The translations under genes and the position numbers were made by a program. Shown piece by piece: positions 34,441 through 46,144 of a stretch of 64,000 nt of DNA. Position 1 is the first letter of the stretch. Every line of letters begins with the position of its first letter. Source of the stretch: Euonymus europaeus. Taxonomy: Eukaryota > Streptophyta > Magnoliopsida > Celastrales > Celastraceae. The DNA is taken from contig OY756969.1 of the NCBI GenBank assembly GCA_963580455.1, forward strand, positions 19,068,760 through 19,132,759, in the 5' to 3' direction. The notes under the pieces were generated by a model, which saw nothing but the letters and a program-made list of their open reading frames with translations, was not told the origin of the DNA and ran no database searches.

Positions 34441-36209
34441 TGATAACTCTATTATTTATAGAGTGATTAATGCTACTTTTGTTCTATATGAGTTAGTTCG
34501 AGAGTGTTTTTAGTCATTTTAAGCACAAACGAAGGTTTAGTAGGTCGTATTTCATTTTAATGAGTATTTCAATTATTTTGTGTTTTGAGTAGTAAGCTTG
34601 AGTCATGGTATGGTCGTTTCGTTTGAATAAGCCATCATGAGAATTTTAGAAGAAAGAATGCCTTCTTCTTTAAAAAAATGAGTTTTTGAGTTTTGCTTAG
34701 CCACATTGCATTTTAATGTGTGGTTCGAGGTTTCAACGCTTTAACATGGTCAAATATCCCACTTATGAGTTGTTTGAATGATTAACATAGGTTTTGGATG
34801 AACTGGGAATGATTTAGGAATGAAAAGTGAAAATTGGAAGTGCTATCAACTATTGACACTGATATGCTGATATGGAGTTTGACGTGCTGACACTCAAACA
34901 ACCACTGTAGTTTTTATAAAACTTCGATTCCATTGATTCTTTCGGTGTTGAAAACTAGACATCTCAAGCTTCACGTGAATATCAAGTTTGTTAATTTTGG
35001 ATGACAGATAAAGAAGCTGTGAGTGTACAAAGTCAGCTGCAGCAGAGGTTCACGTCCAGTTTTGAGTGTTCCTAACATTTATTCTTGTAACTTTCACTCT
35101 ACTTCCCATAAAAATATGATTTAAGATGCGTTGAAACTCTAAGACAAAGGGCTAAAACTATTATGTTTTATAATGTCTAAAATTCGGGCATTAAGACACT
35201 GTAAAATGGTCATCTTTGCAGACCATAAAAGCTGGACGGATTCTGCAGCAGCAGCAGAAGAGTATTTTTGAAATTTCAACTTCATCAAAGATGGTATTTG
35301 AGACAAATTAAAAACAGGAATAAGAGAGGTTTCTTAGGAGAGAATATTAGGGAAAAAAACGTGCATAGAAGGGGACACAAAAAGACAGGAGGCAGCAACA
35401 CACACAGAATAGGAAGAAAAATCACTTGAACAAAGAAGAAGGCAATTGAGAGATTCGTCTCACTCTTACATTCATAGATGGGTTGTAATTCTTTCTTTGC
35501 TTTGGTTCTATGTTTGATATCATGAACTAATTCTTCTTACTAGAGCTTTGATGTAGCCTAGTGTTTCGTGATTGAATTCAAAGTTTCAATAAATTCTTGT
35601 CTTTTATTCATTGTTATGTGTTCAAGATGGTTCTTAATGATTTTAAATACATGGCCAATGTTTGATTGATTGATTTATGATTGTTTTTTCTGAAAAGAGG
35701 AACAGGATATTCATTGTATCTTGAATGCCTTAAATTTATTGGATGCCAGAAATGGATTCATAATTTATGCAGTATTGTTATGGTTCTCCATTGATTTTAA
35801 TGCGCCTTTTATTTCTTAATCGTGCTTCAAAGAGATGATTGTTGATTAGGAGTAGTTTTTATATAGTCCGAGAAGGTGTGTCAAATAAATTAGGAAAAAT
35901 TGACTGATAACAAGATTAATTGTCGAAGGTTCATTAAACTAAGATTCAATTGAGATAGTTATGGTGAAATCATGTGCTCTAGTGCTTCTTAATTTTGATT
36001 CTTGTTTTACTTTCTTGTTGCTATCAGATAATTTTTATTAATTCATTCTTCAATCATTCAAACTCAATTTTGTATCCAGGTACTGTTTGCAATTGAATTA
36101 GTACTCTATAGTTATTGAATTAAATAGTCCTTGAGGGTTCGATATTTGGTCTTTGATCACTATATTGCATGTTTGCGATTTAGTGCGCTCGCGAATAATT
36201 TTTACAACA
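34441..36209 (+). mobile_element. S2: solo LTR of a gypsy-type element
   Basis: 1769 bp from TGATAACTCTATTATTTATA to TTTTTACAACA, with a perfect GTATC duplication at 34436-34440 and 36210-36214. The end segment (CCTTGAGGGTTCGATATTTG, then GCGCTCGCGAATAA) is typical of TAT/Ogre or Athila LTR ends, which gives the + orientation. No internal coding region remains. Confidence 0.92.
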
Positions 36210-36443
36210 GTATCTACAAAGAAACCCGCTAGAAGAAACCCTTGATCTAGCCAACTTTGAAAAATATCCGGCACAGCACCGCCACCAATACAATCCTTAT
36301 TACAAGGGTTACATCCTCTAACAAAGTTCCAGACGAAAAGGTAGGTGAAGATTTGGCACTGGCCTATGAAGAACCCAAACGAGCCTGCCTCAACATATGA
36401 AGATCTAGTCCACCAACCCACTCAAATCGAGGCTGCGTCAACC

Positions 36444-38016
36444 TATTGGTGTATGCTCTAGGAGCCAATCATGGGATGATTGTATTAGCATACATTTATT
36501 ATGTTATATTGAGGTATTTTATTTATTATGAATTATTTATCTGCACTATATAAATGATTATGATAAATATCCCTAGAATAGTTCGTTCGATGCTATGGGA
36601 CTTCAAGTGTGTGACTTGAACGTGAGATCATCATAGATGCACATAGAACACTATTCCTAAACGTCCCTAGTCGAGTATTATTGTCAAATGGGATAACATT
36701 AATACGTTGAGACCAATATGTAGGTTGATTGATGACTAAATCTTGCGAGTCATGGATATGAGATATCAAATCAATACAGATACTTGTTAGAGAACGGGAA
36801 GTACTGGACAGACCGAACATGAGAATACTACATGGATTGTTATATGAATGTCATAAGCTATCCTCATAGTGACAATGATATATGTTTTCCTTTAACCTAA
36901 AATCACTAAGGTTCCCGACACGAGGAGTTATACACTTTGATACTATCTAACGTCACTTGTAAAAGGGTTGGCTATAAAGTCAGTGATTGGGTATATCACA
37001 AATCATGCAGAGGGATGTGAGTGACCTAGATGGTATTTGTCCCTCCTATATAACAGGAGTAATATCTGTGGGCCCCTTGATTGGGTGAGACTGAGAAATG
37101 CATGGCCGTGCTCAAATGAATCAATATGTGATATTGATTTCGTTTGTTTTTTAAATAGTCTACTTGGAATCAAGAAACATATAGATTAACATATACGAGG
37201 ATGACACATTCTATGCCTCGATGTTAATCAAGATATAAAGGACAAAAGGACTGCATGTAAAATTGGTCATGAATAAAGGTTATGTCGAATCATTGACATT
37301 CTCATTACTTGGGTAACAATAATGTGTTGCTAGATACCTCTTATTGTTTGTGATGCTAAAATATGATTTTAGTTTCACTGCCAACGTGATGAGAACCTAT
37401 AGGGTCGCACACATAGAATAAGCAAAGATTACGTTATTAGAGAATAACAATTATGTTTGGGCTTTGGGCTTTATGTAGGGTCCATGACCGGTTCAATTAA
37501 TTTGATTAATTGAACATGGTCAAGTGTCCAAAACGTGGGCTTCTTTCTTCAAGGAAATTTGGGCTTTTCGTTTGGCTTGGCTCGCGATATATATATAGGG
37601 TTAAAGTAACCCTAGTTGAATACATACAATCGGAGTGCCGCACTTCAAAGTGAGTTGAGAGCAAACAGATTGGAGCCCTTTTCTTGGTTACTAGCATAAC
37701 GTGAAGAGGGAGATCTTTGGCTTGTTCATGTGGATACCATAGAGGAGTGCTGTTCGGTTGGATAGTGCGAATCGATTCGGATCCTTCAAGCCAAGCACTC
37801 GGTTGATTTCTGCACTTCAAGAGGTAACTCTTTGTCACCGATTTATGCCCTTTCACATGGATTCTCTGGAGGGTTTCAATGAAATTTTTAAACTTCCGTT
37901 GTGTATGAGTCATTGAAACCCAGCACAACCTTCTCATGGAAGTCCCGATTTGGCCACGATATGGATTTGCGTCTTATGTAATATGAGGTTAAGGATAAAG
38001 TGTCGGGCTTCCAACA
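36444..38016 (+). mobile_element. S3: copia-type solo LTR
   Basis: About 1573 bp from TATTGGTGTATGCTCTAGG to GGGCTTCCAACA. The start and end wording, a TATA tract (GCGATATATATATAGGG, 37584-37600) and GAAACCCAGCA near 37915 are typical of one plant copia LTR group. No coding region follows and no clear target duplication is seen, so it may be a solo LTR with worn ends or a truncated copy. Confidence 0.75.
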
Positions 38017-38157
38017 AATAAATTTTAATTTTTTTTTTAATTTCTATCTCATGTTAGCTAATTCTATTACACATAGTCATCTAATTTTAATATTTTTTTA
38101 ATAGTCAACACGTCACATCAGCTCGTTGACTGGCCAAAAATCTCAAAGGGTGAGGCC

Positions 38158-38313
38158 TTTTTGTACAGGCCAACATACACCGAGTAAATTGGGTTACCGC
38201 ATTAAATATACGATGAAAAATAATCTGCTAATAAAATTCACGTCCAATTATGGATTGATGATACCCTCTCAAGAATGTTTATAGATTTTGAGATTGTGTC
38301 AAATCCTGTAGGT
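38158..38313 (+). repeat. Extra fragment of the E6 LTR family
   Basis: This 156-bp piece matches the middle of the E6 5' LTR (38852-39008): TGTACAGG, ACATACACCGAG and CACGTCCAATTATGGATTGA. It lies 120 bp outside the E6 5' LTR. It is either a remnant of an older related LTR or a copy made during rearrangement. Confidence 0.8.
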
Positions 38314-38433
38314 GAATCAAGATCTATAGAGATAGATCAAGGAGGTTTTTTGGCCTAAGTCAAAGTACATACATTGACAAAGTGTTAAATCGGTTTAACA
38401 TGCAAAATTCCAAGAGATGATCTCTCCCCATGT

Positions 38434-39834
38434 TGATAACGATAGTATGCTAAAGGCCATTATTTTATGTAATATTTAAACTCGGTTTATTTATTTGGAA
38501 TAAAATTTGTTTAGCACTTTATATATGAAAAATGACATTGGCATAAACGTCTTTTATTCTATATGGTATATGAATTGGTGTGTAGAGTTTAGCTTACACA
38601 CAGAAGATCAATTCATAAGTTCCTATTGAATATAAGCAAACGATCAAAGTTTAAACGGAGTTGGACAAACCGTTGGCAGGGCTATAGTATAGTATTTTAG
38701 TATGCCTATCTTGGTTATGGAAAGCGGTACAGCTCAAACTTACTATAATAGTACACTTGGAGTGTTGACATTGTTCATAATATTAATTTATTAAAGATTA
38801 TTGGTACATGTGCATTTAATGTATGTGACTTTGATTTACGAAATGGTGACGTCTTTTTGTACAAGCTGATATACACCGAGTGAATTGGATTACCACATTA
38901 AATGTAGGATGGAAAATAATCTATTAATAAAATTCACGTCCAATTATTGATTGATGATACCCTCTCGAGAAGCTTATAGGTTTTGAGATTGTGTCAAACC
39001 CTGTAAGTGGATTTTAATTACTCCGACACATTCAAATAAGTTAAGCGGTAAGCTCGAGAAATATTTAAATATGTCAATTAAATATTATATGTCAGTGGCA
39101 TATTTAATTGACGGGTATCTGTAACTTAACGTGAGAATTTTGATGAATGATTATAATGAAATACTCAGATTTAATTTGAGATAAAACGGGAAGTGCAACT
39201 ATAATATTTTAGTGGAATATATTATAGTTTATGAATTTTAATTATGCTCATGGGTTTGGGCTGATAATTTAATCTGTAGAAAGCCCATGTTTTATTTTTC
39301 CTTATTGGTCCCCACTGTAGCCCATGTAAGCCCAAACCTAAGTGAATCAGGAAACCTAACTGAGGTTGGAATTCTTAATTGGAGAGGAGTGTGGGCCGGC
39401 CACCAAGGGTTGGGAAACCCTAGGTTGGCCGACCTCTATATAAACACACACTATTGTGTTTTGTTTTCCTAATGTTGAGACTCCAGTTGGACTTGACTCT
39501 CTAATTTTCTCCACAGTTTTGATTTTTGTTTTTCAGGTTCTTGGTGTTAGAAGTCCACGCTCTTGAATCCAAGTTTGGGAATTGGTGCATACGGTGGAAG
39601 ATCTGCGGGATTGAACTTTGAATCAATCCGACTGACTCCATCCTTTGATATAGATTATTAGAGATCAATCCAGAGAGATCTATAGGTATGTAATTTTTAC
39701 AAAATTAGTTTAGTTATAGATTATGCATGTCCACCATAATTAGCAAGAAATTTTGTAAAGCTGTTTTTGTATCGATTACTCGTATGTGCGTTCCTTGTTT
39801 TAAAACTGTTTCCGCTAGTGCGTATTTTCCAACA
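38434..39834 (+). repeat. E6 5' LTR
   Basis: 1401 bp from TGATAACGATAG to TATTTTCCAACA. A TATA box (TATATAAA) lies at 39437-39444, about 390 bp before the end. It contains about 160 bp (38693-38851) that the 3' LTR lacks. Confidence 0.92.
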
Positions 39835-39836
39835 AT

Positions 39837-39850
39837 TGGTATCGGAACCG
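39837..39850 (+). other. E6 primer binding site
   Basis: TGGTATCGGAACCG begins two bases after the LTR. It is a Met-tRNA type site with changes from the usual TGGTATCAGAGC. Confidence 0.85.
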
Positions 39851-40044
39851 GTCATAGATCTGTAATCGATTTTAAAACAAAACCCCAAAATTTGTTAATT
39901 ATGGTTTTTGTATGATCTATGATTATTTCTGTGTTGTGGCTAACTTGTTTTTGCAGATTAAAATTCTAGCTATCATGGTCTAGTTTTTGATTTGGTTTTA
40001 GAATTGTTCACTCCGAATTAAGGAGTAGGAATTTATGTAAAATT

Positions 40045-40074
40045 GGGCAGCAGGGCAGCAGGGCAGCAGGGCAG
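40045..40074. repeat. GGGCAGCA tandem repeat
   Basis: Three perfect copies and a partial copy of an 8-bp unit in the E6 leader. Confidence 0.95.
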
Positions 40075-40235
40075 TTTGGGCAGTCAAGGTTCAAGAATAT
40101 TTTCAACTCCAACAGGGATTCCTGATCGAGTAGAGTTTCGAGCTTGATAGAAGACCATGATAGCTAGAACTCTTGATTGAATGGTTGCCTATTTTAATAA
40201 GTCTCCTATTTTAATTGCATGTATGATTGTAATTG

Positions 40236-40366
40236 AATACCATGTTAGATTAGGATTCCTAATTAATTAGGATATTATCTAATTGGATTCCATGTTAGAT
40301 TAGGATGTTATCTAATATGTTGCCATGTTAGATTAGGATTCCTATATATATAGGATATTATCTAAA
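40236..40366. repeat. Hairpin-forming triple repeat in E6 leader
   Basis: CCATGTTAGATTAGGAT occurs three times (about 40241, 40290 and 40321), each followed by TTATCTAA. The first and third units contain inverted halves (TTAGAT with ATCTAA, and TAGGAT with ATTAGGA or ATATAGGA), so each can fold back on itself. Confidence 0.75.
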
Positions 40367-40589
40367 CATGAAAAATAAAATACAGAACACCCTAGATTAA
40401 AATATTAAGTGGGAGAAGATTATAAATAACCTACGGTCTCCATCAGTAGTTCAAAATAAAAATATGTGAAATTAAAATTGGAAATATGAGATATTAAATG
40501 TAACTATGGTATTATTTTGGAAAATTCATTTTAAACCTTGTGATTATTTTCATATCCAAACCATGTAATTCGGACCCATGCATTTGGGA

Positions 40590-40702
40590 ATGTCAAGAAA
40601 GTTCTGTCAAAGATTGAGGTTATTTAATTGCGCACAATTCTTATGGAAAGCCCCCTCTAATCTGGGAACGATCTAGTTGCTAGATTTGTTAAATCACTAA
40701 AT
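40590..40702 (+). other. Leader block shared with E1, with possible small ORF
   Basis: ATG 40590 opens a frame MSRKFCQRLRLFNCAQFLWK followed by APSNLGTI, TAG, LLDLLNH and a stop. It aligns with 598-712 in E1 (see that entry), including third-position differences in TCT/TCA, TGT/TGC and GCG/GCA codons as well as non-silent ones. It lies 760 bases before gag. Function unknown. Confidence 0.5.
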
Positions 40703-41352
40703 TGAATAACCAAGATATTGCTGTGATAACGATTTTGTCTACTTGGAGAAAATAATGGTTTTGGGCGGTGATACTAAAATATGTAAATTCCGGTCAAGAC
40801 AAGATATCTCTATTCTAGTAATTTTGAAATCACGGGAATATTTTAAAGTTTGAATTATTGGTAAGAAATTTAATAGAAATGTAATTAAAAATATGTGTTC
40901 GCTCGACCTTCCTCCATATCGAAAATTTTTAATTATAGATATCTCATATTATTAATTTTCTTGATAGTCACAATAAGTAGCAATTTATTATAAAATTATT
41001 TCCCCATCGGAATCAATTTTTATGAAACTTGAGATTGTGATCGCGTGATGGTTATACACTTAGCAATAAATTATGGAAAAAATTTCCATCGAAATCAATG
41101 CTATTATTTATAGGACCAAAGAAAAGACTAATTAAATTTTATTTGACATGGCGTTTGTCTAGATAATAAAATTTAATGTAAACTAAATTGTATGAAATTT
41201 ATTCTCCCATCGAGACAGAAAATTTCACACTAAAGTGTTTTGATTGTCAAAGAATTATTTTTGTAATTGCTTATGGGTGCAATTTATAAATAATTCGAAT
41301 CAAATATGTCTTAGAATTAATTTTCTTTATATGTTATTTTTCATATTAAAAA

Positions 41353-42162
41353 ATGTCTTTCAATCCTCTATCTGTTATTCTTAAAGACCATAAGTTGGAT
41401 GGAACAAACTATGTCAACTGGAAAAAGAATTTGGATATTGTGCTCACTGCTGAAGAATACAAATATATGTTGACTGAACTTTGTCCTGAATTGCCTGCGG
41501 AGGGTGCCACTGATGAGCAAATTGCTGGTCACAAGAAGTGGAAAAAGGCTGATGAGATGGCACGATACAACATGTTAGCATCAATGTCAGATGTGTTGCA
41601 AAAGCAATACGAGACTATGACAAGAGCCTATGACATCATCTATAGCCTGAAGAAAATGTTTGGCGATCAAGACAGAGCCGCAAGGCAGACTACAATGAAA
41701 GCACTCTTGAACACCCAGATGTCTGAAGGAACCAATGGTAAGGGAGCACGTTCTTAAGATGATGAGTCTTTTGGATGAGCACAAGGTCCTTGGTGTTGAT
41801 ATTGACTGCGAAAGCCAGGTCGGTATCATCCTTCAATCTTTTCCAGAAAACTATGAGAATTTTCGATTGAACTATAACATGAACAAGAGGGTTTATACAT
41901 TGCCATAACTTCTCAATGAGCTCAAAGGAGCAGAGGCATTACGACCCAAGCAAGCTAAGGTCAATCTTACTGAGAAAGGCTCTTCTTCTAAACCGAAAGG
42001 TAAGAAGAAGAAAAAGACTCAAAAGAAGAAGGAAAAAATTAGTTAACTCAAAAGGGTATTCAAGGCGAAGTGCAAAACGCCAAAAGGCAAGTATTTTCAG
42101 TGTGGTCAGAAGGGACATTGGAAGAAACAATGTCAAACTTGGCTAAGCAAGAATAAAAAAAG
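41353..42162 (+). pseudogene. E6 gag
   Basis: ATG 41353 begins MSFNPLSVILKDHKLDGTNY, a well-preserved copia gag start, open for 134 codons (KKWKKADEMARYNMLASMSD). A frame slip near 41735 leads to MMSLLDEHKVLGVDIDCESQ and FPENYENFRLNYNMNKRVYT, a TAA at 41906, and a lysine-rich tail. The zinc knuckle reads YFQCGQKGHWKKQC (42092-42133): the first cysteine is tyrosine (TAT, 42092-42094). Gag would form particles. Confidence 0.88.
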
Positions 42163-42170
42163 GTAACCTC

Positions 42171-43450
42171 TTATCATTTGTTGTTGAAACAGAATTAGCG
42201 GTTGTGTCTACCGAAACCTAGTGTGTAGACACGGGAGCCACTAATCATATTTGCAATTCGTTGCAGGGATTCCAGAAAACTAGACAACCAAATGATGAGG
42301 AGCGTTACATTCTTTTGGGAGATGCGACAAGACTAGAAGTAGTAGTTGTAGGCATTTTTCATTTGAGTTTTAGTAGTGATAGGACGTTAATTTTGAACGA
42401 TTGTCTTTACGTACCAGCTATGAGACGAAATTTAATTTTAGTTACTTCTTTGGCTAAGAATGGATATTCTTTTAAGTTTGATAACTCAGTTGTTATTAGG
42501 AACAATAAACGTTTTATCTGTTCTGGTACTTTAATAGATAATATTTATATTATAAGTCCAAGTTCTACTAAATATAATAAATTGAATAACTCAAAAATTT
42601 TACCATCTAAGAGAAAAATGCATTTGAAACCAAATCAAACCTATCTTTGGCATTTACGCTTAGTTCATGTTAATCTAAACAGGATTTCTAGATTGGCACG
42701 AGATGGACCTTTGAGTTCATTAGAAGTTGAGGAACTTCCAGTCTGTGAGTCATGTTTGGAGGGTAAAATGACCAAGAGGCCATTTTCGGCAAAGGGGCAT
42801 AGAGCCAAAGAATGTTTGAAATTGGTACATTCATATTTGTGTGGTCCAATGACTATCTGAGCGAGAGAAGTTTATGAGTATTTCGTCACTTTCATAGATG
42901 ACTAATCAAGGTATGGATACATTTACCTAATGCACCGTAAGTCTGAAGCTTTTGAGATGTTTAATAGTTATAAGGCAGTTACGGAGAAACATTTAGGAAA
43001 AAGTATCAAGAAACTACGATCCGATGCGGTGGTGAATACCTCTTGGGAGAGTTTATGGAATACTTGAATATAGAAGGGATATCTTCCCAGTTCACAACAC
43101 CAAACACACCACAACAAAATGGTGTGGCCGAAAGAAGGAATAGGACTCTTATGGAAATGGTGAGATCGATGATGAGTTTTTCGGAGTTGCCTAATTTTTT
43201 CTGGGGACATGCTTTAGAAACAACTGCGTACATTCTGAACTTAGTTCCTTCTAAGTCAGTACCAGCTACTCCCACGGAATTATGGACAGGGTGAAAGCCC
43301 AGTTTGGCCCATATTCGGATATGGGGTAGTCCAGCCCATGTGCTGGTAGGGAACGCAGGAAAGTTGGAATCTAGGACAGAAGTAATTTTTTTCGTAGGAT
43401 ACCCTCGAGGTACCAAAGGTGGTTTATTTTATAGTCCTAAGGATTAGAAG
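42171..43450 (+). pseudogene. E6 protease and integrase
   Basis: The protease active site CVDTGATNHICN is intact near 42223, just after a TAG. The next frame (42261-42860) covers the rest of protease and the pre-integrase region (YLWHLRLVHVNLNRISRLAR, LPVCESCLEGKMTKRPF). In the integrase core, the first catalytic segment reads FIDD and then TAA (42903-42905). The third is intact in [20 protein letters not shown]. Later text ([20 protein letters not shown]) ends at TGA 43292-43294. Confidence 0.87.
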
Positions 43451-43663
43451 GTCATTGTTAGCACCAATGCATGATTTTTAGAAGAAGACTATATGATGAA
43501 CCACAAACCTAAAAGTAAAGTTGTTCTTGAAGAAATAAGAGGAGAAACACAAGGAAAATAAATACCTCAAGACTCACCAGTTCAAGATAACAATCCAGTG
43601 CCATATGAAAGTGGAAGGATTGCATAATCTCAAACTGATTCAGTTCAAAGGGATGATTATGAA

Positions 43664-45418
43664 ATGCTGGGAAATCAACCAGATCAGCATGAAGAGCTTG
43701 ATAGAAATAGAACAGAGTTATCACACCAAAATACTTCAAATGAACATGTAGTGTCTCGTCGTAGTGGGAGGGTAACTAGATTACCTAGTCGGTATGTTCT
43801 GTTGGGTGAAGTGTATGAAATGATCCCAACTGAACAAGTTACTGATCCCAATAACTATAATGAAGCACTCCAAGTTAAAGACGTACAATCTTGGAAGAAA
43901 GCTATGAACTCTGAGATGGAGTCCATGTACTCTAATCAAGTCTGGGAATTTGTAGAACCACCAAATGGAGTAAAACCCATAGGTTGCAGTGGATCTACAA
44001 GAGAAAGAGAGGAGTGGACGGAAAGGTGGAAACCTTCAAAGCAAGGCTTGTAGCAAAAGGTTATACTCAAAAGGAAGGGATCGATTATAAAGAAATTTTT
44101 CTCCAGTAGCTATGCTTAAGTCTATTCAGATACTCTTATCCATTGAAGCATATTACGATTATGAAATATGGTAAATGGATGTCAAGACAGCTTTCCTAAA
44201 TGGAAGTCTTGACGAAAGCATCTATATGATGCAACGAGATGGATTTATAGCCAAAGAGCAAAAGCACTTATTTTGAAGCTTAAGAGGTCCATTTATGGAC
44301 TTAAGTAGTCATCTAGGTCTTGGAATATAAGATTTGATCAGGCCATAAGATCCTATGGATTTGAGCAATGTCCTGATGAATCTTGTGTCTATCGAATGAG
44401 CAATGTAAGTGTGGTGGTGTTCTTAGTACTTTACGTAGATGATATATTGCTCATCGGAAATGATGTAGCTATATTATCCTCAGTTAAAGTCTAGTTGAAC
44501 GGTAAATTTGAAATGAAAGACTTGGGAGAAGCTAGTCAGATTCTTTGGATCAAGTTGTTAAGAAACCGAAAACGAAGAATGTTGGGCCTGTCTCAAGGAG
44601 TCTGCATTGACACCATCCTGGAAAGATTTGGTATGCAAGATTCCAAGAAAGGATTTCTTCCTTACAAACATGGAATCACCTTGTCTCGAGACCAGTGTCC
44701 TAAGGATGCTGATGAGATGAAGAGAATGAGTCAAGTACCATATGCCTCGGCAGTGGGAAGCCTCATGTATGCCATGATGTGTACTAGACTCGATATATGT
44801 TATATGGTTGGTATAGTTAGTAGATATCAATCAAACCCATGAATGGAACATTGGATTGTTGTAAAGCATAGACTCAAGTATCCAAGGAGAACGAATGATT
44901 ATATGCTAGTTTATAAGGCTGATGAACTCATACCTATAGGGTATACAGATTCAGATTTTCAATCAGACAAAGATTCTAGAAAGTCAACTTCAGACTATGT
45001 TTTCACATTAGGAGGTGGAGCCATTAATTGGAGAAGTGTCAAGCAATCCTGCATTGCTGACTCAACTATGGAAGCTGAATATGTAGCGGCCTCCAAGGTA
45101 GCTAAAGAATCAGTATGGCTTCGAAACTTTCTAATAGATTTGAATGTGGTAACTATAGCTCAATTACCTATTACACTTTACTGTGATAATAGTGGAGCAA
45201 TAGCAAATTCAAAGGAACCAAAATCTCATTCGAAAGGAAAACATATAGAACGCAAGTATCACTTGATGCGAGAGATCGTACGGAGAGGTGATGTCATAGC
45301 GATGAAGATAGCATCAAAGGATAACTTGGTGGATCCATTTACCAAGTGCTTACTGACAAAGTCATTTGAAGGACACTTGGTGAGCCTAGCAACAAGACGT
45401 GTACCGTTGTGGCCCTGA
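43664..45418 (+). pseudogene. E6 reverse transcriptase and RNase H
   Basis: RT opens with DPNNYNEALQVKDVQSWKKA and [17 protein letters not shown], then loses frame near 43985. The middle is readable only with shifts (MDVKTAFLNGSLDESIYM-like text near 44175). YVDD is intact near 44428-44450 (LYVDDILLIGND). After a stop at about 44492 comes FEMKDLGEASQILWIKLLRN and SQVPYASAVGSLMYAMMCTR. A TGA at 44840 precedes a 191-codon RNase H frame: GYTDSDFQSDKDSRKSTSDY, IADSTMEAEYVAASKVAKES, LYCDNSGAIANSKEPKSHSK, and a C-terminus at 45418. Confidence 0.9.
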
Positions 45419-45433
45419 GCAGAAGTGGGAGAT

Positions 45434-46119
45434 TGATAAGGATAGTATGCTACATGCCATTATTTTATGTAATATTTAAACTCAATTTATTTATTTAAAA
45501 TAAAATATGTTTAACACTTTAGATACGAAAAATGACATATTGGCATAAGCGTCTTTTATTCTATATGGTCTATGAATTGGTGTGTAGAATTTAGCTTACA
45601 CACAGAAGATCAATTCATAAGTTCCTATTGAATATAAGCAAACGATCAAAGCTTAGACGGAGTTGGACAGACCGTTGGCAGGGCTGTAGTATAGTCTTCT
45701 GTACAGGCTGATATACACCGAGTGAATTGGGTTACCACATTAAATGTACGACAAAAAATAATTTGTTAATAAAATTTACGTCCAATTATGGATTGATGAT
45801 ACCCCTCTAAAAGTTTATAGGTTTTGATATTGTGTCAAACCCTGCAGGTGGATTTTAATTAGTCCGACACATTCAAATAAGTTAAGCGGTAAACTCGAGG
45901 AATATTTAAACATGTCAATCAAATATTATATGTCAGTGACATATTTAATGGACAGGTATATGTAACTTAACGTGAGGATTTTGATGAACGATTATAACGA
46001 AAGGAACAAATTTTATTTGAGATAAAATGGGGAGTGCAACTATAATATTTAGTGGAATATATTACAGTTTATGGATTTTAATTATGCTCATGGATTTGGG
46101 CTGATAATTAAATCTGTAG
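45434..46119 (+). repeat. E6 3' LTR, truncated and internally deleted
   Basis: It starts TGATAAGGATAG after the purine tract and matches the 5' LTR, except for a gap of about 160 bases at 45696 and an end at 46119. It lacks the last 550 bp or so, including TATA box, R and U5, so it could not end an element transcript normally. Confidence 0.9.
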
Positions 46120-46144
46120 GAGAAGATCCACAACTCACCGATCT

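Larger units (their letters stand above)
33980..38155. mobile_element. MULE-like element, interrupted by S2 and S3 (tentative)
   Basis: The left arm (33980-34144) resembles the MITE at 6950: it starts GGGGGTAACTAAAC and shares ACTGAATGTTCAAAC and ATAATC-type text. A subterminal block at 34113-34145 is matched inverted at 38101-38133 (26 of 33 positions by eye; shared CTGATGTG and TGTTGACT). Removing S2 and S3 leaves an interior of about 620 bp that looks more gene-like than its surroundings. The right terminus and a 9-bp duplication are not found, so the call is provisional. Confidence 0.35.
39851..41352 (+). other. E6 leader, unusually long and repeat-rich
   Basis: No gag frame for 1.5 kb. 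It contains an 8-bp tandem repeat, a set of hairpin-forming repeats, the block shared with E1, and four spaced copies of a CCATCGRAATCAA-like string (about 40913, 41004, 41086 and 41206), each beside a T/A-rich run. Long leaders in plant copia elements can carry packaging or translation signals; which parts matter here is unknown. Confidence 0.6.
38434..46119 (+). mobile_element. E6: Ty1/copia element with cut 3' LTR
   Basis: The 5' LTR (38434-39834), primer site, a long 1.5-kb leader, gag-PR-IN-RT-RH and a partial 3' LTR (45434-46119) are in order on the + strand. The purine tract AAGTGGGAGAT precedes the 3' LTR. The RT style matches E1. The coding region has at least eight lesions. The 3' LTR ends abruptly at 46119 against E7, so the right target duplication is lost. 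Confidence 0.93.

Noticed and set aside
36444..38016. Target duplication for S3
   Set aside because: Flanks (CAACC and AATAA) do not match, so S3 is called a solo LTR only from its ends and content.
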